This document shows positions 6,791 to 14,388 of a DNA stretch of 24,984 nucleotides, piece after piece (position 1 is the first letter of the stretch; each line of letters opens with the position of its first letter). Source of the DNA: Gemmobacter sp964439015 (GTDB taxonomy: Bacteria > Pseudomonadota > Alphaproteobacteria > Rhodobacterales > Rhodobacteraceae); contig CAYTMV010000032.1 of the NCBI GenBank assembly GCA_964439015.1, forward strand, positions 1-24,984, given 5' to 3'. The notes under the pieces are model-generated. The model had not been told where the DNA came from. It saw nothing but the letters and a program-made list of their open reading frames with translations, and made no database searches. The position numbers and the translations under genes were made by a program.

Positions 6791-8221
6791 TCAGCGGTGA
6801 TCGGTCTTCAGCTTGCGCTCAAGATACATGGAGTAGCGCGACATGCCGAAGCAGATGATGAAAAAGATCACGCCGACAAAGATGTAGGGCTCCCAATAGA
6901 TGCCCTTCCAGTTGATGTCGGCGCGGACAACCATGGTCACACCGCGCAGCGGGTCCAGCAGGCCCACAAAGCTGACGAGTGTGGTATCCTTGAACAGTCC
7001 GATGAAGGTGCTGACGATGCCGGGGATCGAGATCTTCAGGGCCTGCGGCATCACGATCAGACGTTGCGCCTGCCAGTAGTCCAGCCCCAGCGAATCTGCG
7101 GCCTCGTATTGCCCGCGGGGCAGGGCAGCCAGGCCGCCGCGGATCACCTCGGCCAGATAGGCCGCGGCAAACAGGGTGACGAGGATGATGACCCGCAGGA
7201 TAAGATCAAAATTGGTTTGCGGCGGCAGAAAGTATTGCAGCAGCAGCGATGCGGTGAACAACAGCGTGATCAGTGGCACGCCGCGGATGAACTCGATGAA
7301 GCCGACCGACAGAACCTTGATCAGCAACATGTCTGACCGTCGTCCCAAGGCCAGCAGGATTCCCATCGGCAGGGACATGGCGATGGCCGTCACCCCGATC
7401 AGGATCGCCAGCAAAAAGCCGCCAAACCGGTCCGAGTTGACGGGCGACAACGCCAGCGGCAGCATCTGGGCCAGCGGGCCAGAGACCAGCCCCTGCACCA
7501 ACAGCCACCACAGCGCCGCCGCGATCGCCCCCGCTGCGGTAGCCAGAACGACGCCCAGCCGGGGGGCCAGCAGCCGATAGACCAGCACCAGCAGGCCAAA
7601 CCCCAACAGCGTGGCGACAGGCCGGGCGATCGGTCCGCCCCACAGCAGCCAGAAACCGATGAAGGGGTAAAGCAGCGTCAACCACAGCAACTGGGCGGGG
7701 CGGGTCCATGCCACCGCCAGCAGGGCGGCAAACACCGCCAGCAGCAGCACCACATGCGGGCCGGCCCCCTCCAGCGCCAGCACGCTCAACACCGTCAGCG
7801 CGCCGGCGGCCGCGATCAGCACCGCACCCGCCCGCAGGCGGTAATACAGCACAGGCGCCAGGGCAGACAGCAACAAACCAAAGGCCAGAAGCGGCCGCCA
7901 ATACAGATCGGGCGGGTAAAACCCGAAGATATACTGATGCCAGCGCGCCTTGATCACCGCCCAGCAGGCGCCGCTTTCCGCGCCTTGCGCGGCCACGATG
8001 GCGCGACATTCGCCCAGCGAGGTCGCATTCCAGACCGAGTTCATCCACCATGGCAGCGCCATGCTGGCGATCCAGACCACAAAGCCCAGACCCAGCACCG
8101 TCAGCGCCGTGTTCAGCGGGCCTGAGAACAGGTTCTCGCGCAGCCAGCCCAAGGCTCCGCGTTGGCTGGCGGGGGGCGGGGCGGCGGGCAACATCTGGTC
8201 GCGGACGAAGAATTGGGCCAT
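6791..8221 (-). CDS. bztC: Amino-acid ABC transporter permease (BztC/AapM type)
   Basis: A 476-aa inner-membrane permease. The C-terminal transport domain (about 265-470) carries the ATPase-contacting EAA loop (LPRGQYEAADSLGL, 367-380, to VMPQ at 390-393) and YLAEVIRGG. One membrane segment lies near 40-60, then a periplasmic Cys pair (Cys72, Cys86), then an unusually long hydrophobic stretch (about 110-245) predicted as five or so extra membrane helices before the conserved domain. BztC/AapM proteins have an enlarged N-terminal half, but this one seems long even so (from memory). A ribosome binding site AAGGAG lies inside the end of bztB, and the ATG follows the bztB stop after 1 nt. Confidence 0.92.
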   Translation of the reverse strand: MAQFFVRDQMLPAAPPPASQRGALGWLRENLFSGPLNTALTVLGLGFVVWIASMALPWWMNSVWNATSLGECRAIVAAQGAESGACWAVIKARWHQYIFGFYPPDLYWRPLLAFGLLLSALAPVLYYRLRAGAVLIAAAGALTVLSVLALEGAGPHVVLLLAVFAALLAVAWTRPAQLLWLTLLYPFIGFWLLWGGPIARPVATLLGFGLLVLVYRLLAPRLGVVLATAAGAIAAALWWLLVQGLVSGPLAQMLPLALSPVNSDRFGGFLLAILIGVTAIAMSLPMGILLALGRRSDMLLIKVLSVGFIEFIRGVPLITLLFTASLLLQYFLPPQTNFDLILRVIILVTLFAAAYLAEVIRGGLAALPRGQYEAADSLGLDYWQAQRLIVMPQALKISIPGIVSTFIGLFKDTTLVSFVGLLDPLRGVTMVVRADINWKGIYWEPYIFVGVIFFIICFGMSRYSMYLERKLKTDHR

Positions 8222-8222
8222 C

Positions 8223-9524
8223 TCAGCGCTCCTTCAGCTTTACAGCGGTGTTGAAGGCGTTCATCGCCGCCGAGATGATGAGGCTGATGGTCAGATAGAT
8301 CAGCATCAACAGCAACATGCACTCCAACTCGCGGCCGGTCTGGTTCAGGGTGATCCCGCCCAGCGTGCCGCGCAGATCCAGATAGCTGACGGCAATCCCC
8401 AGCGAGGTGTTCTTGGTCAGGTTCAGAAACTGGCTGATCAGCGGTGGCACGATCACCCGCAACGCCTGCGGCAACACGATCAGCTGCATGGTCCGCCCCG
8501 GTTTCAGCCCAAGCGCAAAGGCCGCCTCGGACTGCCCGCGCGAGATCGCCATGATCCCGCCGCGCACGATCTCGGCGATGAAGGCGCCGGTATAAAGTGA
8601 CAGCGCGATCAGAAGCGCCGTGAAACTGTGCTGGATCAGGATGCCGCCCTGAAAGTTGAAGCCCTTGGAAACCCCGGCCTCGTCCGTAGGAAACGCCGGA
8701 ACTTCAAGGTGAAAGCCCATCGCCCACAGCAGCGCGGCGGTCGGCAGGAACAGGATCAGCAGCGACTTCCACCATGTGGTCGGCCGCAGCCCGGTTTCTT
8801 CCTGCTGCGCGCGGGCAGACCGCAGCATCCGCGCATTGATCCAGATCGAGGCCGCAAACAGCCCCAGCACCGCCAGCGCCGACAAGCTGACCGGAATACC
8901 CGCAACCGTGACATGACCCAAACCGCGCTCCAGCAACGGGGCGGGGGCATAGACGCCGCGGATCGTCACCGCCGTCGTGTCGAACAGGATCTTCTGCGCC
9001 GGCGGCTCGGTGCCGGTCTGGATCATCTCGGCGGTCACCTTGAAGTCCTTGGGCTGCGGCGCGGTCTCGGAGGAGACGACAAAGATCACCAGGATCCACA
9101 ACAGCAGCGGCACATTGCGGAAGGCTTCGACGTAGATCGTCATCAGCCGTGCCACCAGCCAGTTGTTCGACAGGCGCAGCACGCCGGCGAACACCCCGAT
9201 GACGGTGGCGCAGATGCAGCCCAGCCCGGCCAGCAACAGCGTGTTCAGCAGCCCCACCATGACAGCCCGGCCATGCGTGCTGTCGTTGGTATAGGGGATC
9301 AGGGTCTGCTCGATGTCATAGCCGGCCCGCGTCCAGAGAAAGCCAAAGTCGATATTCTTGTCCTTGGCCGCAAGGTTCTGGACGGTGTTGTCGACCAGCC
9401 AGCCCAGAAACAGCAGGACGAGGATCAAGACCACGACCTGAATGGTCAGCGCGCGGAATCTGGTGTCATAGATGAGCATGGACAGCCGAAAACTGTCCCT
9501 TGGCGCCTCAGTGGCGTGGGCCAT
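8223..9524 (-). CDS. bztB: Amino-acid ABC transporter permease (BztB/AapQ type)
   Basis: A 433-aa inner-membrane permease, partner of BztC. A first membrane helix lies near 27-46, followed by the start of the transport domain (MVGLLNTLLLAG, about 89-100; FRNVPLLLWIL, 135-145). A long insertion (about 152-300) contains a polar segment and two further hydrophobic helices. The second half of the domain has AEIVRGGIMAISRGQSEAAF (about 317-336), the EAA-loop end VLPQALRVIVPP and a C-terminal helix. This split layout is characteristic of BztB/AapQ. The start ATG 9524 follows GGGAG. The gene lies 118 nt after bztA, with a hairpin in between, and is 1 nt from bztC. Confidence 0.93.
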   Translation of the reverse strand: MAHATEAPRDSFRLSMLIYDTRFRALTIQVVVLILVLLFLGWLVDNTVQNLAAKDKNIDFGFLWTRAGYDIEQTLIPYTNDSTHGRAVMVGLLNTLLLAGLGCICATVIGVFAGVLRLSNNWLVARLMTIYVEAFRNVPLLLWILVIFVVSSETAPQPKDFKVTAEMIQTGTEPPAQKILFDTTAVTIRGVYAPAPLLERGLGHVTVAGIPVSLSALAVLGLFAASIWINARMLRSARAQQEETGLRPTTWWKSLLILFLPTAALLWAMGFHLEVPAFPTDEAGVSKGFNFQGGILIQHSFTALLIALSLYTGAFIAEIVRGGIMAISRGQSEAAFALGLKPGRTMQLIVLPQALRVIVPPLISQFLNLTKNTSLGIAVSYLDLRGTLGGITLNQTGRELECMLLLMLIYLTISLIISAAMNAFNTAVKLKER

Positions 9525-9608
9525 TGCGTTCTCCCTGATACCCGTCCAGGTGCGGCGTTTGCGCCGGTTATGCCGCGGATCGCGGAGGACGGTCTTTCGA
9601 ACTGGCTT

Positions 9609-9634
9609 GGGGATGCGCGCGGTGGCGCATCCCC
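9609..9634 (-). other. Stable hairpin between bztA and bztB
   Basis: A perfect 10-bp inverted repeat, GGGGATGCGC (9609-9618) and GCGCATCCCC (9625-9634), with a 6-nt loop lies 8 nt after the bztA stop. No T run follows on the minus strand, so it is not a standard terminator. Such hairpins after binding-protein genes commonly protect the upstream mRNA from 3' exonucleases or attenuate read-through, giving excess binding protein. That role is inferred here. Confidence 0.85.
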
Positions 9635-9642
9635 GGGTCGTC

Positions 9643-10659
9643 TCAGCGGAACGGCGCGGCGTATTGCAGGCCGCCTTGGGTCCAAAGGGCGTTCAGGCCG
9701 CGGGCCAGACCGATCGGCGTCGATTGGCCGATATTGGCCTCGAAGATCTCGCCGTAATTGCCGACGGCGGCGATGGCACGCTTGAAGGCGTCATTGTCCA
9801 CGCCCAGCATCTTGCCCATGTCGCCCTCAAGCCCCAGCATGCGCCGCACTTCGGGGTCGGTGGACGAGGCAGCAACTTCCTCGATATTGGCCTTGGTGAT
9901 CCCCTTCTCCTCGGCGATCAGCAGCGCGTTGAAGGTCCAGCGCACCAAGTCGCTCCACTGGTTGTCGCCATGGCGGACGGCCGGGCCCAGCGGCTCTTTC
10001 GAGATGATTTCAGGCAGGATGATGTGGTTTTCGCTGTCGGCCATCGTGGCGCGCGAAGATGCCAGCCCGGACGCATCGGTGGTGTAGGCATCGCAGGCGC
10101 CGGACAGATACTGGCGCTGCGCCTCCGAGTCATCCTGCACCGTCACCGGGGTATAGCTGATATTGTTGAACTTGAAGAAATCCGCGAGGTTCAGCTCGGT
10201 CGTGGTGCCGGTCTGGATGCAGACGGTTGCCCCGTCCAGCTCCTTGGCCGAGGTCACGCCCAGGTCCTTTTTCACCATGAAGCCCTGACCGTCGTAATAA
10301 TTGATCGCCGGGAAATCGAGTTTCAGGTCGATGTCGCGGGTGAAGGTAAGGGTCGAGTTGCGGGCCAGCAGGTCCACCTCGCCCGAGGCTACGGCGGTAA
10401 AGCGCGTCTCGCCGGTGGTGGGCACAAACTTGACCTTGGTCGCATCCCCCAACACGACGGCGGCCACTGCGCGGCAGAAGTCCACGTCAAAACCCTTCCA
10501 CTCGCCGGCGGCATCGGGGGCGCCAAATCCAGCCAGACCCACGTTCGAGCCGCAGACCAACTCGCCACGGGCCTTGACGTCGTCCAGCGTCGCGGCGCTG
10601 GCCAGCCCGGCCGACAGGGCGACCGACGACAAGGTGGCAAGGAAAACCGTCTTGTTCAT
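9643..10659 (-). CDS. bztA: Polar amino-acid ABC transporter substrate-binding protein (BztA/AapJ type)
   Basis: A 338-aa periplasmic binding protein. Residues 1 to about 22 are a signal peptide (LATLSSVALSAGLASA). The mature protein begins ATLDDVKARGELVCGSN, as in AapJ/BztA, and continues with the family 3 solute-binding segments GFDVDFCRAVAAVVLGD (57-73), TTGETRFTAVASGEVDLL and GATVCIQTGTTTELNLADFF. Cys36, Cys62 and further cysteines are present. Start ATG 10659 is chosen over longer in-frame options because GAGG lies 5 nt upstream and the signal peptide begins there. Length is normal for the family, larger than single-substrate HisJ-type proteins. It is the first gene of the bzt operon, with a candidate promoter at 10764-10793. 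Confidence 0.94.
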   Translation of the reverse strand: MNKTVFLATLSSVALSAGLASAATLDDVKARGELVCGSNVGLAGFGAPDAAGEWKGFDVDFCRAVAAVVLGDATKVKFVPTTGETRFTAVASGEVDLLARNSTLTFTRDIDLKLDFPAINYYDGQGFMVKKDLGVTSAKELDGATVCIQTGTTTELNLADFFKFNNISYTPVTVQDDSEAQRQYLSGACDAYTTDASGLASSRATMADSENHIILPEIISKEPLGPAVRHGDNQWSDLVRWTFNALLIAEEKGITKANIEEVAASSTDPEVRRMLGLEGDMGKMLGVDNDAFKRAIAAVGNYGEIFEANIGQSTPIGLARGLNALWTQGGLQYAAPFR

Positions 10660-10763
10660 ATTGACCTCATCCTGATTGATCCAGCCATGCAGCCGGTTGT
10701 TATCGTTAGCCCGCAGCGTGGCGGTTTCCGGGTAACCAGATGTAGGACCGCCCCCGTGAAAAG

Positions 10764-10793
10764 AGTGTCGGGCAAAAACCTTTGATCCGTCAA
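10764..10793 (-). promoter_or_regulatory. Candidate sigma-70-type promoter for bztABCD
   Basis: On the minus strand a -35 box TTGACG (10788-10793), within CTTGACG, is followed after 18 nt by a -10-like GACACT (10764-10769). The -35 is a good match and the -10 is weak. It lies about 105 nt upstream of the bztA start in a 232-bp gene-free stretch (10660-10891). No NtrC-type or other named operator was recognised. Confidence 0.35.
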
Positions 10794-10860
10794 GACTTTC
10801 CATCCCCGACAACGCAATTGTCATGGACACAATGTTTGTGGCTGTCCTGGGTAATATTTG

Positions 10861-10874
10861 ACGCCTCGAGGCGT
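10861..10874. repeat. 14-bp perfect palindrome between the ATP12 gene and bztA
   Basis: ACGCCTCGAGGCGT is fully self-complementary with no spacer. It lies 17 nt past the ATP12-family stop and upstream of the candidate bztA promoter. It could be an operator or the remains of a terminator stem, but there is no adjacent T run and no match to a regulator site I know. Confidence 0.5.
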
Positions 10875-10891
10875 GGTCTGAAGTAATTATC

Positions 10892-11599
10892 CTACCGGCA
10901 GGCCGACAGAAACTGCGCGGCAAAGGCCAGATCGGTGCGCCGCACGGCTTCCAGCGCATCGGCCTCTTCGTCGCGCCCCCATTGCTCGGCCTGCCAGCTT
11001 TCGTCGATGCGCGACAGATCGAAAGCCTCAGCGGCGCCAAGCCGTCCCCTTGCCACAGCCAGCGCCAGCACCAACGAGCCGCTGATGGCGATCAGGTCGT
11101 GAAGAGCTGCAAGCTGGAAGGCAGAGGCATCGGTCAGGGGGCGTGCCAGCCGCGCCACGGCATCGGCGTCCTGCGCCACATGCATGACACCCTGGCCCGT
11201 GGCCAGCCGCGCGCCGAAGGTTTCGGCGGCCCAGTCCAGCAGCGGATCCCACGCCGCCGCTTGCCGGGCGATCAGGGCCTCGGGATCGGGGGCGCGATAG
11301 CAGAGCAGATCCGTGCCGCCGTATTCGGCCAGCATCGCCGCTACGGCGTCGAATTGCGGCGCCACCTTGTCCAGCGCCGAGTTCGCCATCCGGGTTGCCG
11401 GCATGGTTTCGGGCCGGACAGCGCCGTCTTGCGCGTCCCATTCGGCCGCGATCATCCTGGCCAGCGCCTCGGTCGGCACCACCAGCGGCGTCTTGGCCGG
11501 GGTTTTCACCCCACGCCCGTCCAGCTTGACGGCAAAGCCGCCGCCGCAGGCCTCGACCGTGGATTCCTTCCAGAAACGTTTGGCTATCCAGGCGCTCAT
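10892..11599 (-). CDS. ATP12-family chaperone (F1 ATPase alpha-subunit assembly factor)
   Basis: A 235-aa protein of the ATP12 family, found in mitochondria and alphaproteobacteria. ATP12 binds the F1 alpha subunit before assembly. Diagnostic segments are KRFWKE (7-12), VKLDGRGVKTPAKTPLVVPTE (about 25-45), AAEWDAQDG (about 51-59), MPATRMANSALD (about 66-77), the AEYGGTDLLCYRA region and WDPLLDW. The WQAEQWGRDEEA segment near the C-terminus is also typical. The start ATG 11599 overlaps the rluC stop as ATGA; GAGAAGATC lies upstream. It is the last gene of the overlapping yidC-to-ATP12 series. Its partner, the ATP synthase operon, is not in this window. Confidence 0.92.
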   Translation of the reverse strand: MSAWIAKRFWKESTVEACGGGFAVKLDGRGVKTPAKTPLVVPTEALARMIAAEWDAQDGAVRPETMPATRMANSALDKVAPQFDAVAAMLAEYGGTDLLCYRAPDPEALIARQAAAWDPLLDWAAETFGARLATGQGVMHVAQDADAVARLARPLTDASAFQLAALHDLIAISGSLVLALAVARGRLGAAEAFDLSRIDESWQAEQWGRDEEADALEAVRRTDLAFAAQFLSACR

Positions 11600-12639
11600 C
11601 TGATCTTCTCGAACGGGTCTTCGGGCACATCGCCCTCTTTCCAATCCAGCAATTCCCACGTGCGGGCCATATGCTCGGGCAGGGGGGCGGTAAAGGTCAT
11701 GAATTCCTTGGTGACGGGATGCTGGAACCCCAGCCGGCGGGCATGCAGATGCAGCTTGCGCGACAAGCCGCCCACGCCGGCCCCCCAGCCATCCCCCAGA
11801 TTCTCACTCGATGACCCGCCATATTTGCCGTCGCCGAGGATCGGGTGCCCCAGCTCGGCCATATGGGCGCGCAACTGATGGGTGCGGCCGGTCAGCGGCT
11901 CCAGCGCCATCCAGGACAGCCGGTTGCCGAGGAACCAGAGCGTGAAATAATCAGTATGGGCGCGTTTGGCGTCTGGGTAATCGGCGATCTTGGCGGGATG
12001 GATGCAGACCATCTTCTCGCCCTCGCCGCCGCGCCCATGGCCGCCTGCCTTCATCAGCGCATATTTGATGCTGCCTTGCCTGGGATGCGGCACACCTGCC
12101 ACGACCGCCCAATAGATCTTGCGGGTGCCGCGATGGCGAAACGACTCGGACAGGCCACGCGCCGCGCGATCCGTGCGCGCCAGAACCAGAACGCCCGAGG
12201 TGTCCTTGTCCAGACGATGCACCAGCTTGGGGCGCTCCTTGTAGCCGAACTTCAGCGCCTCGGTCAGCCCGTCCACATGACGGTCGCCCTGACCCGAGCC
12301 GCCCTGCGAGGGCAGGCCTGCCGGCTTGTTCAACACGATGATGTCATTGTCGCGATAGATCACGCAATCCTGGATCATCTTGGCGTCCGCCGCGCTGACC
12401 CCATCGGGCCGCGGGCGCGAGGGCGCGTCATTTTCCGGCAGCGGCGGCACGCGCACCACCATGCCCGGCCCCACGCGGTCGCTGGCCTTGGCGCGGGCAC
12501 CATCGACCCGCACCTGACCCGTGCGGCACAGCTTTTCCACTGCGCCTTGCGTCACATGCGGGAAGCGCCGCTTGAACCAGCGGTCGAGGCGCATTTCGCC
12601 TTCATCTTCCGAGACGGTCAGAAGTTTCACAGCCGACAT
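11596..12639 (-). CDS. rluC: RluA-superfamily 23S rRNA pseudouridine synthase (RluC-like)
   Basis: A 347-aa pseudouridine synthase. The N-terminal S4-like RNA-binding region is MRLDRWFKRRFPHVTQGAVEK and on to about residue 65. The catalytic domain has IIVLNKPAGLPSQGG (100-114), the active-site Asp144 in HRLDKDTSG (141-149), RKIYWAVV (173-180) and the GRTHQLRAHM (251-260) and HPILGDGKYGG (265-275) motifs. RluC modifies positions 955, 2504 and 2580 in E. coli 23S rRNA; here RluC-like is preferred over RluD because of the S4 region and general similarity, without proof. Its ATG 12637-12639 overlaps the crcB stop by 1 nt (TGATG), and its stop overlaps the ATP12 gene start. Confidence 0.9.
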   Translation of the reverse strand: MSAVKLLTVSEDEGEMRLDRWFKRRFPHVTQGAVEKLCRTGQVRVDGARAKASDRVGPGMVVRVPPLPENDAPSRPRPDGVSAADAKMIQDCVIYRDNDIIVLNKPAGLPSQGGSGQGDRHVDGLTEALKFGYKERPKLVHRLDKDTSGVLVLARTDRAARGLSESFRHRGTRKIYWAVVAGVPHPRQGSIKYALMKAGGHGRGGEGEKMVCIHPAKIADYPDAKRAHTDYFTLWFLGNRLSWMALEPLTGRTHQLRAHMAELGHPILGDGKYGGSSSENLGDGWGAGVGGLSRKLHLHARRLGFQHPVTKEFMTFTAPLPEHMARTWELLDWKEGDVPEDPFEKIR

Positions 12640-12995
12640 CAGGCAAGCCCCCGCGTTGCGAGTTGATGGAACAGCGCCGCCCCGGCCGCAACTGCTGCAA
12701 GCGACAGCAGGCCCGAGCCCAGCACATAAATCGCCGCCGTTGCGACAGCGCCCCCTTGCCACAGGCGAAGGGCGTCAAGGGAAAAGGCCGAAAAGGTGGT
12801 AAAGCCACCCAAGATCCCGGTCAGCAGCAGCGGCGACAGCCCCATCCGCCCGGCCGGAACGAACAGAAGGCCGATCAGAAAGCTGCCCATCACGTTGATC
12901 CCCAGCGTCCCCCAAGGGGCAGCGACGGCCTGCAAGGTGGCGTGGCGCAGCATCGCACCGACCGCCCCGCCGATGGCAACCTGCAAAAAGCTCAT
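12639..12995 (-). CDS. crcB: Fluoride efflux channel CrcB/Fluc
   Basis: A 118-aa inner-membrane protein with four predicted helices, the usual size of a Fluc channel subunit; these work as antiparallel dimers and export fluoride. Visible family marks are the N-terminal GGAVGAMLRH (9-18), the helix-2 signature GTLGINVMGSFLIG (29-42) with its conserved Asn, and GGFTTFSAFSLD (63-74) with the phenylalanines and Thr/Ser track of the pore. One gene encodes a complete subunit, so the channel is likely a homodimer. Start ATG 12995 overlaps the engB stop as ATGA. There is no upstream leader, so no fluoride riboswitch controls it; expression appears tied to the housekeeping operon. Confidence 0.94.
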   Translation of the reverse strand: MSFLQVAIGGAVGAMLRHATLQAVAAPWGTLGINVMGSFLIGLLFVPAGRMGLSPLLLTGILGGFTTFSAFSLDALRLWQGGAVATAAIYVLGSGLLSLAAVAAGAALFHQLATRGLA

Positions 12996-13645
12996 GCCAG
13001 CCCCGCGATGATGGCGCGCAGGGTCTCGATCCCCTCGCCCTTTTCCGACGAGGTCATCACGATCTCTGGGTAGGCGGCGGGATGGCGGCGCAGCACCTCC
13101 CGCACCTGCTCGAGGTTCTTTTCCCGCTCGGGGCGCGACAGCTTGTCCATCTTGGTCATCACCACCTGAAAGGTCACGGCTGACCGGTCAAGCAAGGTCA
13201 TGATCTCTTCGTCGACCGCCTTGGCGCCATGGCGGCTGTCGATCAGCACGAAGGCGCGACGCAGGGTCTGGCGGCCCTGCAGGTAGGATTTCAGCAGCTC
13301 CTGCCATTTGCGCACTGTCGCCACCGGCGCTTCGGCAAAACCATAGCCGGGCAGGTCGACCAGATAGCGGGTCTCTCCCAGGGCGAAGTAGTTGATCTCT
13401 TGCGTGCGCCCCGGCGTGTTTGAGGCCCGCGCAAGGCTTTTGCGCCCGGTCAGCGCATTTATCAGGCTGGATTTCCCGACATTCGAGCGGCCGGCAAAGC
13501 AGACCTCTACCCGGTCGGCAGGCGGCAGGCCCGACATCGAGACCACGCCTTTGACGAAATCGACCGGACCGGCAAACAGCAGGCGGCCCGCCTCGCGCGC
13601 GAAGTCATCAGGCTCGTCAGCCAGCGGAAAGGGCAGGACGGTCAT
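12992..13645 (-). CDS. engB: Ribosome biogenesis GTP-binding protein EngB/YihA (YsxC)
   Basis: A 217-aa small GTPase needed for late assembly of the large ribosomal subunit. G1 is GRSNVGKSS (52-60), G2 includes Thr78 in ASNTPGRTQ (74-82), G3 is DLPGYGFA (97-104), G4 is TKMDKL (164-169) and G5 is TSSEKGEGI (198-206). The 30-residue N-terminal extension with REAGRLLFAGPVDFVKG is normal for alphaproteobacterial members. The start ATG 13645 overlaps the MOSC gene stop as ATGA, and its stop overlaps crcB. In related genomes argB commonly follows engB; here crcB does. Confidence 0.95.
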   Translation of the reverse strand: MTVLPFPLADEPDDFAREAGRLLFAGPVDFVKGVVSMSGLPPADRVEVCFAGRSNVGKSSLINALTGRKSLARASNTPGRTQEINYFALGETRYLVDLPGYGFAEAPVATVRKWQELLKSYLQGRQTLRRAFVLIDSRHGAKAVDEEIMTLLDRSAVTFQVVMTKMDKLSRPEREKNLEQVREVLRRHPAAYPEIVMTSSEKGEGIETLRAIIAGLA

Positions 13646-14388
13646 TTTAACGCCACCTCATCGTTCAGGGCGATCTCGCCCCCCTCTAGCACTACTGCAT
13701 AAACCCCGAAATCGCGATGGCCCCAACCTGCCTCCAGCGCGCCCAGCGTATCGGCATCGACGCGCCCGGTTTCAACATCGACCATGGTCGCCCTGCAGCG
13801 GGTGATCCGTTCGCGTATCTCGAGCAACGCATCACCGATCCGCAGCCTTTGGCCGATCATCTGCCATTCGTCCCATGCCTCCCAGCCTTCGACCCAGAGG
13901 TTTGCGCGGAAGCGGTGCGGCGAGAGCGTCATGCCCAGCCGTGCCTCCACTGCGCGCAGCGACGCGAGGTTCAGGATCGAAACCGACGGATAGTCGCTGT
14001 CGGTCATGGCCACATCCGCCTTCATGATCCGGGCGGGCAGGGCGCGGTCGGGCGGGTTCAGCGGCATGACCCAGTCCAGAAACCGCGCCTGATCCTCGGG
14101 CCGATCTGGCGAGAACCGGATTTCACCCCGGTCTGGATGGTTGAGGGTGATCCGGCTCAAGGCTTCATCAAGGCGACAGTCGATGGCCATCAGCAGGGGC
14201 GCCTTGGCGCCGCGGGCGAAATTGGCGCAGGGGTTCCAGCCGGGGTGCAGCCGGGCCGCTTCATGCGCTACGGCCCAGTGGCGGTCGTAGGGCATTGCCT
14301 GTCCCGCCAAAAGCCGAACGGACGCGAGGGCTTCGCGTCCGTGGCTCTTGATCGGGTGGCGGCAGATCTGGACCAGCCGTGCCGTCAT
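13642..14388 (-). CDS. MOSC domain-containing protein
   Basis: A 248-aa protein with an N-terminal beta-barrel-like region (ICRHPIKSHGREALASVRL, about 8-26) and a MOSC domain over about 110-245. It has SVSILNLASLRAVEARLG (135-152), HRFRANLWVEG (158-168) and the conserved Cys198 in ITRCRATMVD, the position that binds sulfur or molybdenum cofactor in MOSC proteins. Related proteins include YcbX/YiiM and the mARC enzymes, which reduce N-hydroxylated compounds; a similar activity is possible but not shown. ATG 14388 is favoured because it overlaps the yidC stop as ATGA and gives the standard N-terminus; longer frames run into yidC. It sits in the conserved yidC-MOSC-engB order of Rhodobacterales. 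Confidence 0.9.
   Translation of the reverse strand: MTARLVQICRHPIKSHGREALASVRLLAGQAMPYDRHWAVAHEAARLHPGWNPCANFARGAKAPLLMAIDCRLDEALSRITLNHPDRGEIRFSPDRPEDQARFLDWVMPLNPPDRALPARIMKADVAMTDSDYPSVSILNLASLRAVEARLGMTLSPHRFRANLWVEGWEAWDEWQMIGQRLRIGDALLEIRERITRCRATMVDVETGRVDADTLGALEAGWGHRDFGVYAVVLEGGEIALNDEVALK

Noticed and set aside
12640..13000. Fluoride riboswitch for crcB
   Set aside because: crcB starts inside the engB stop codon, leaving no leader for an aptamer.
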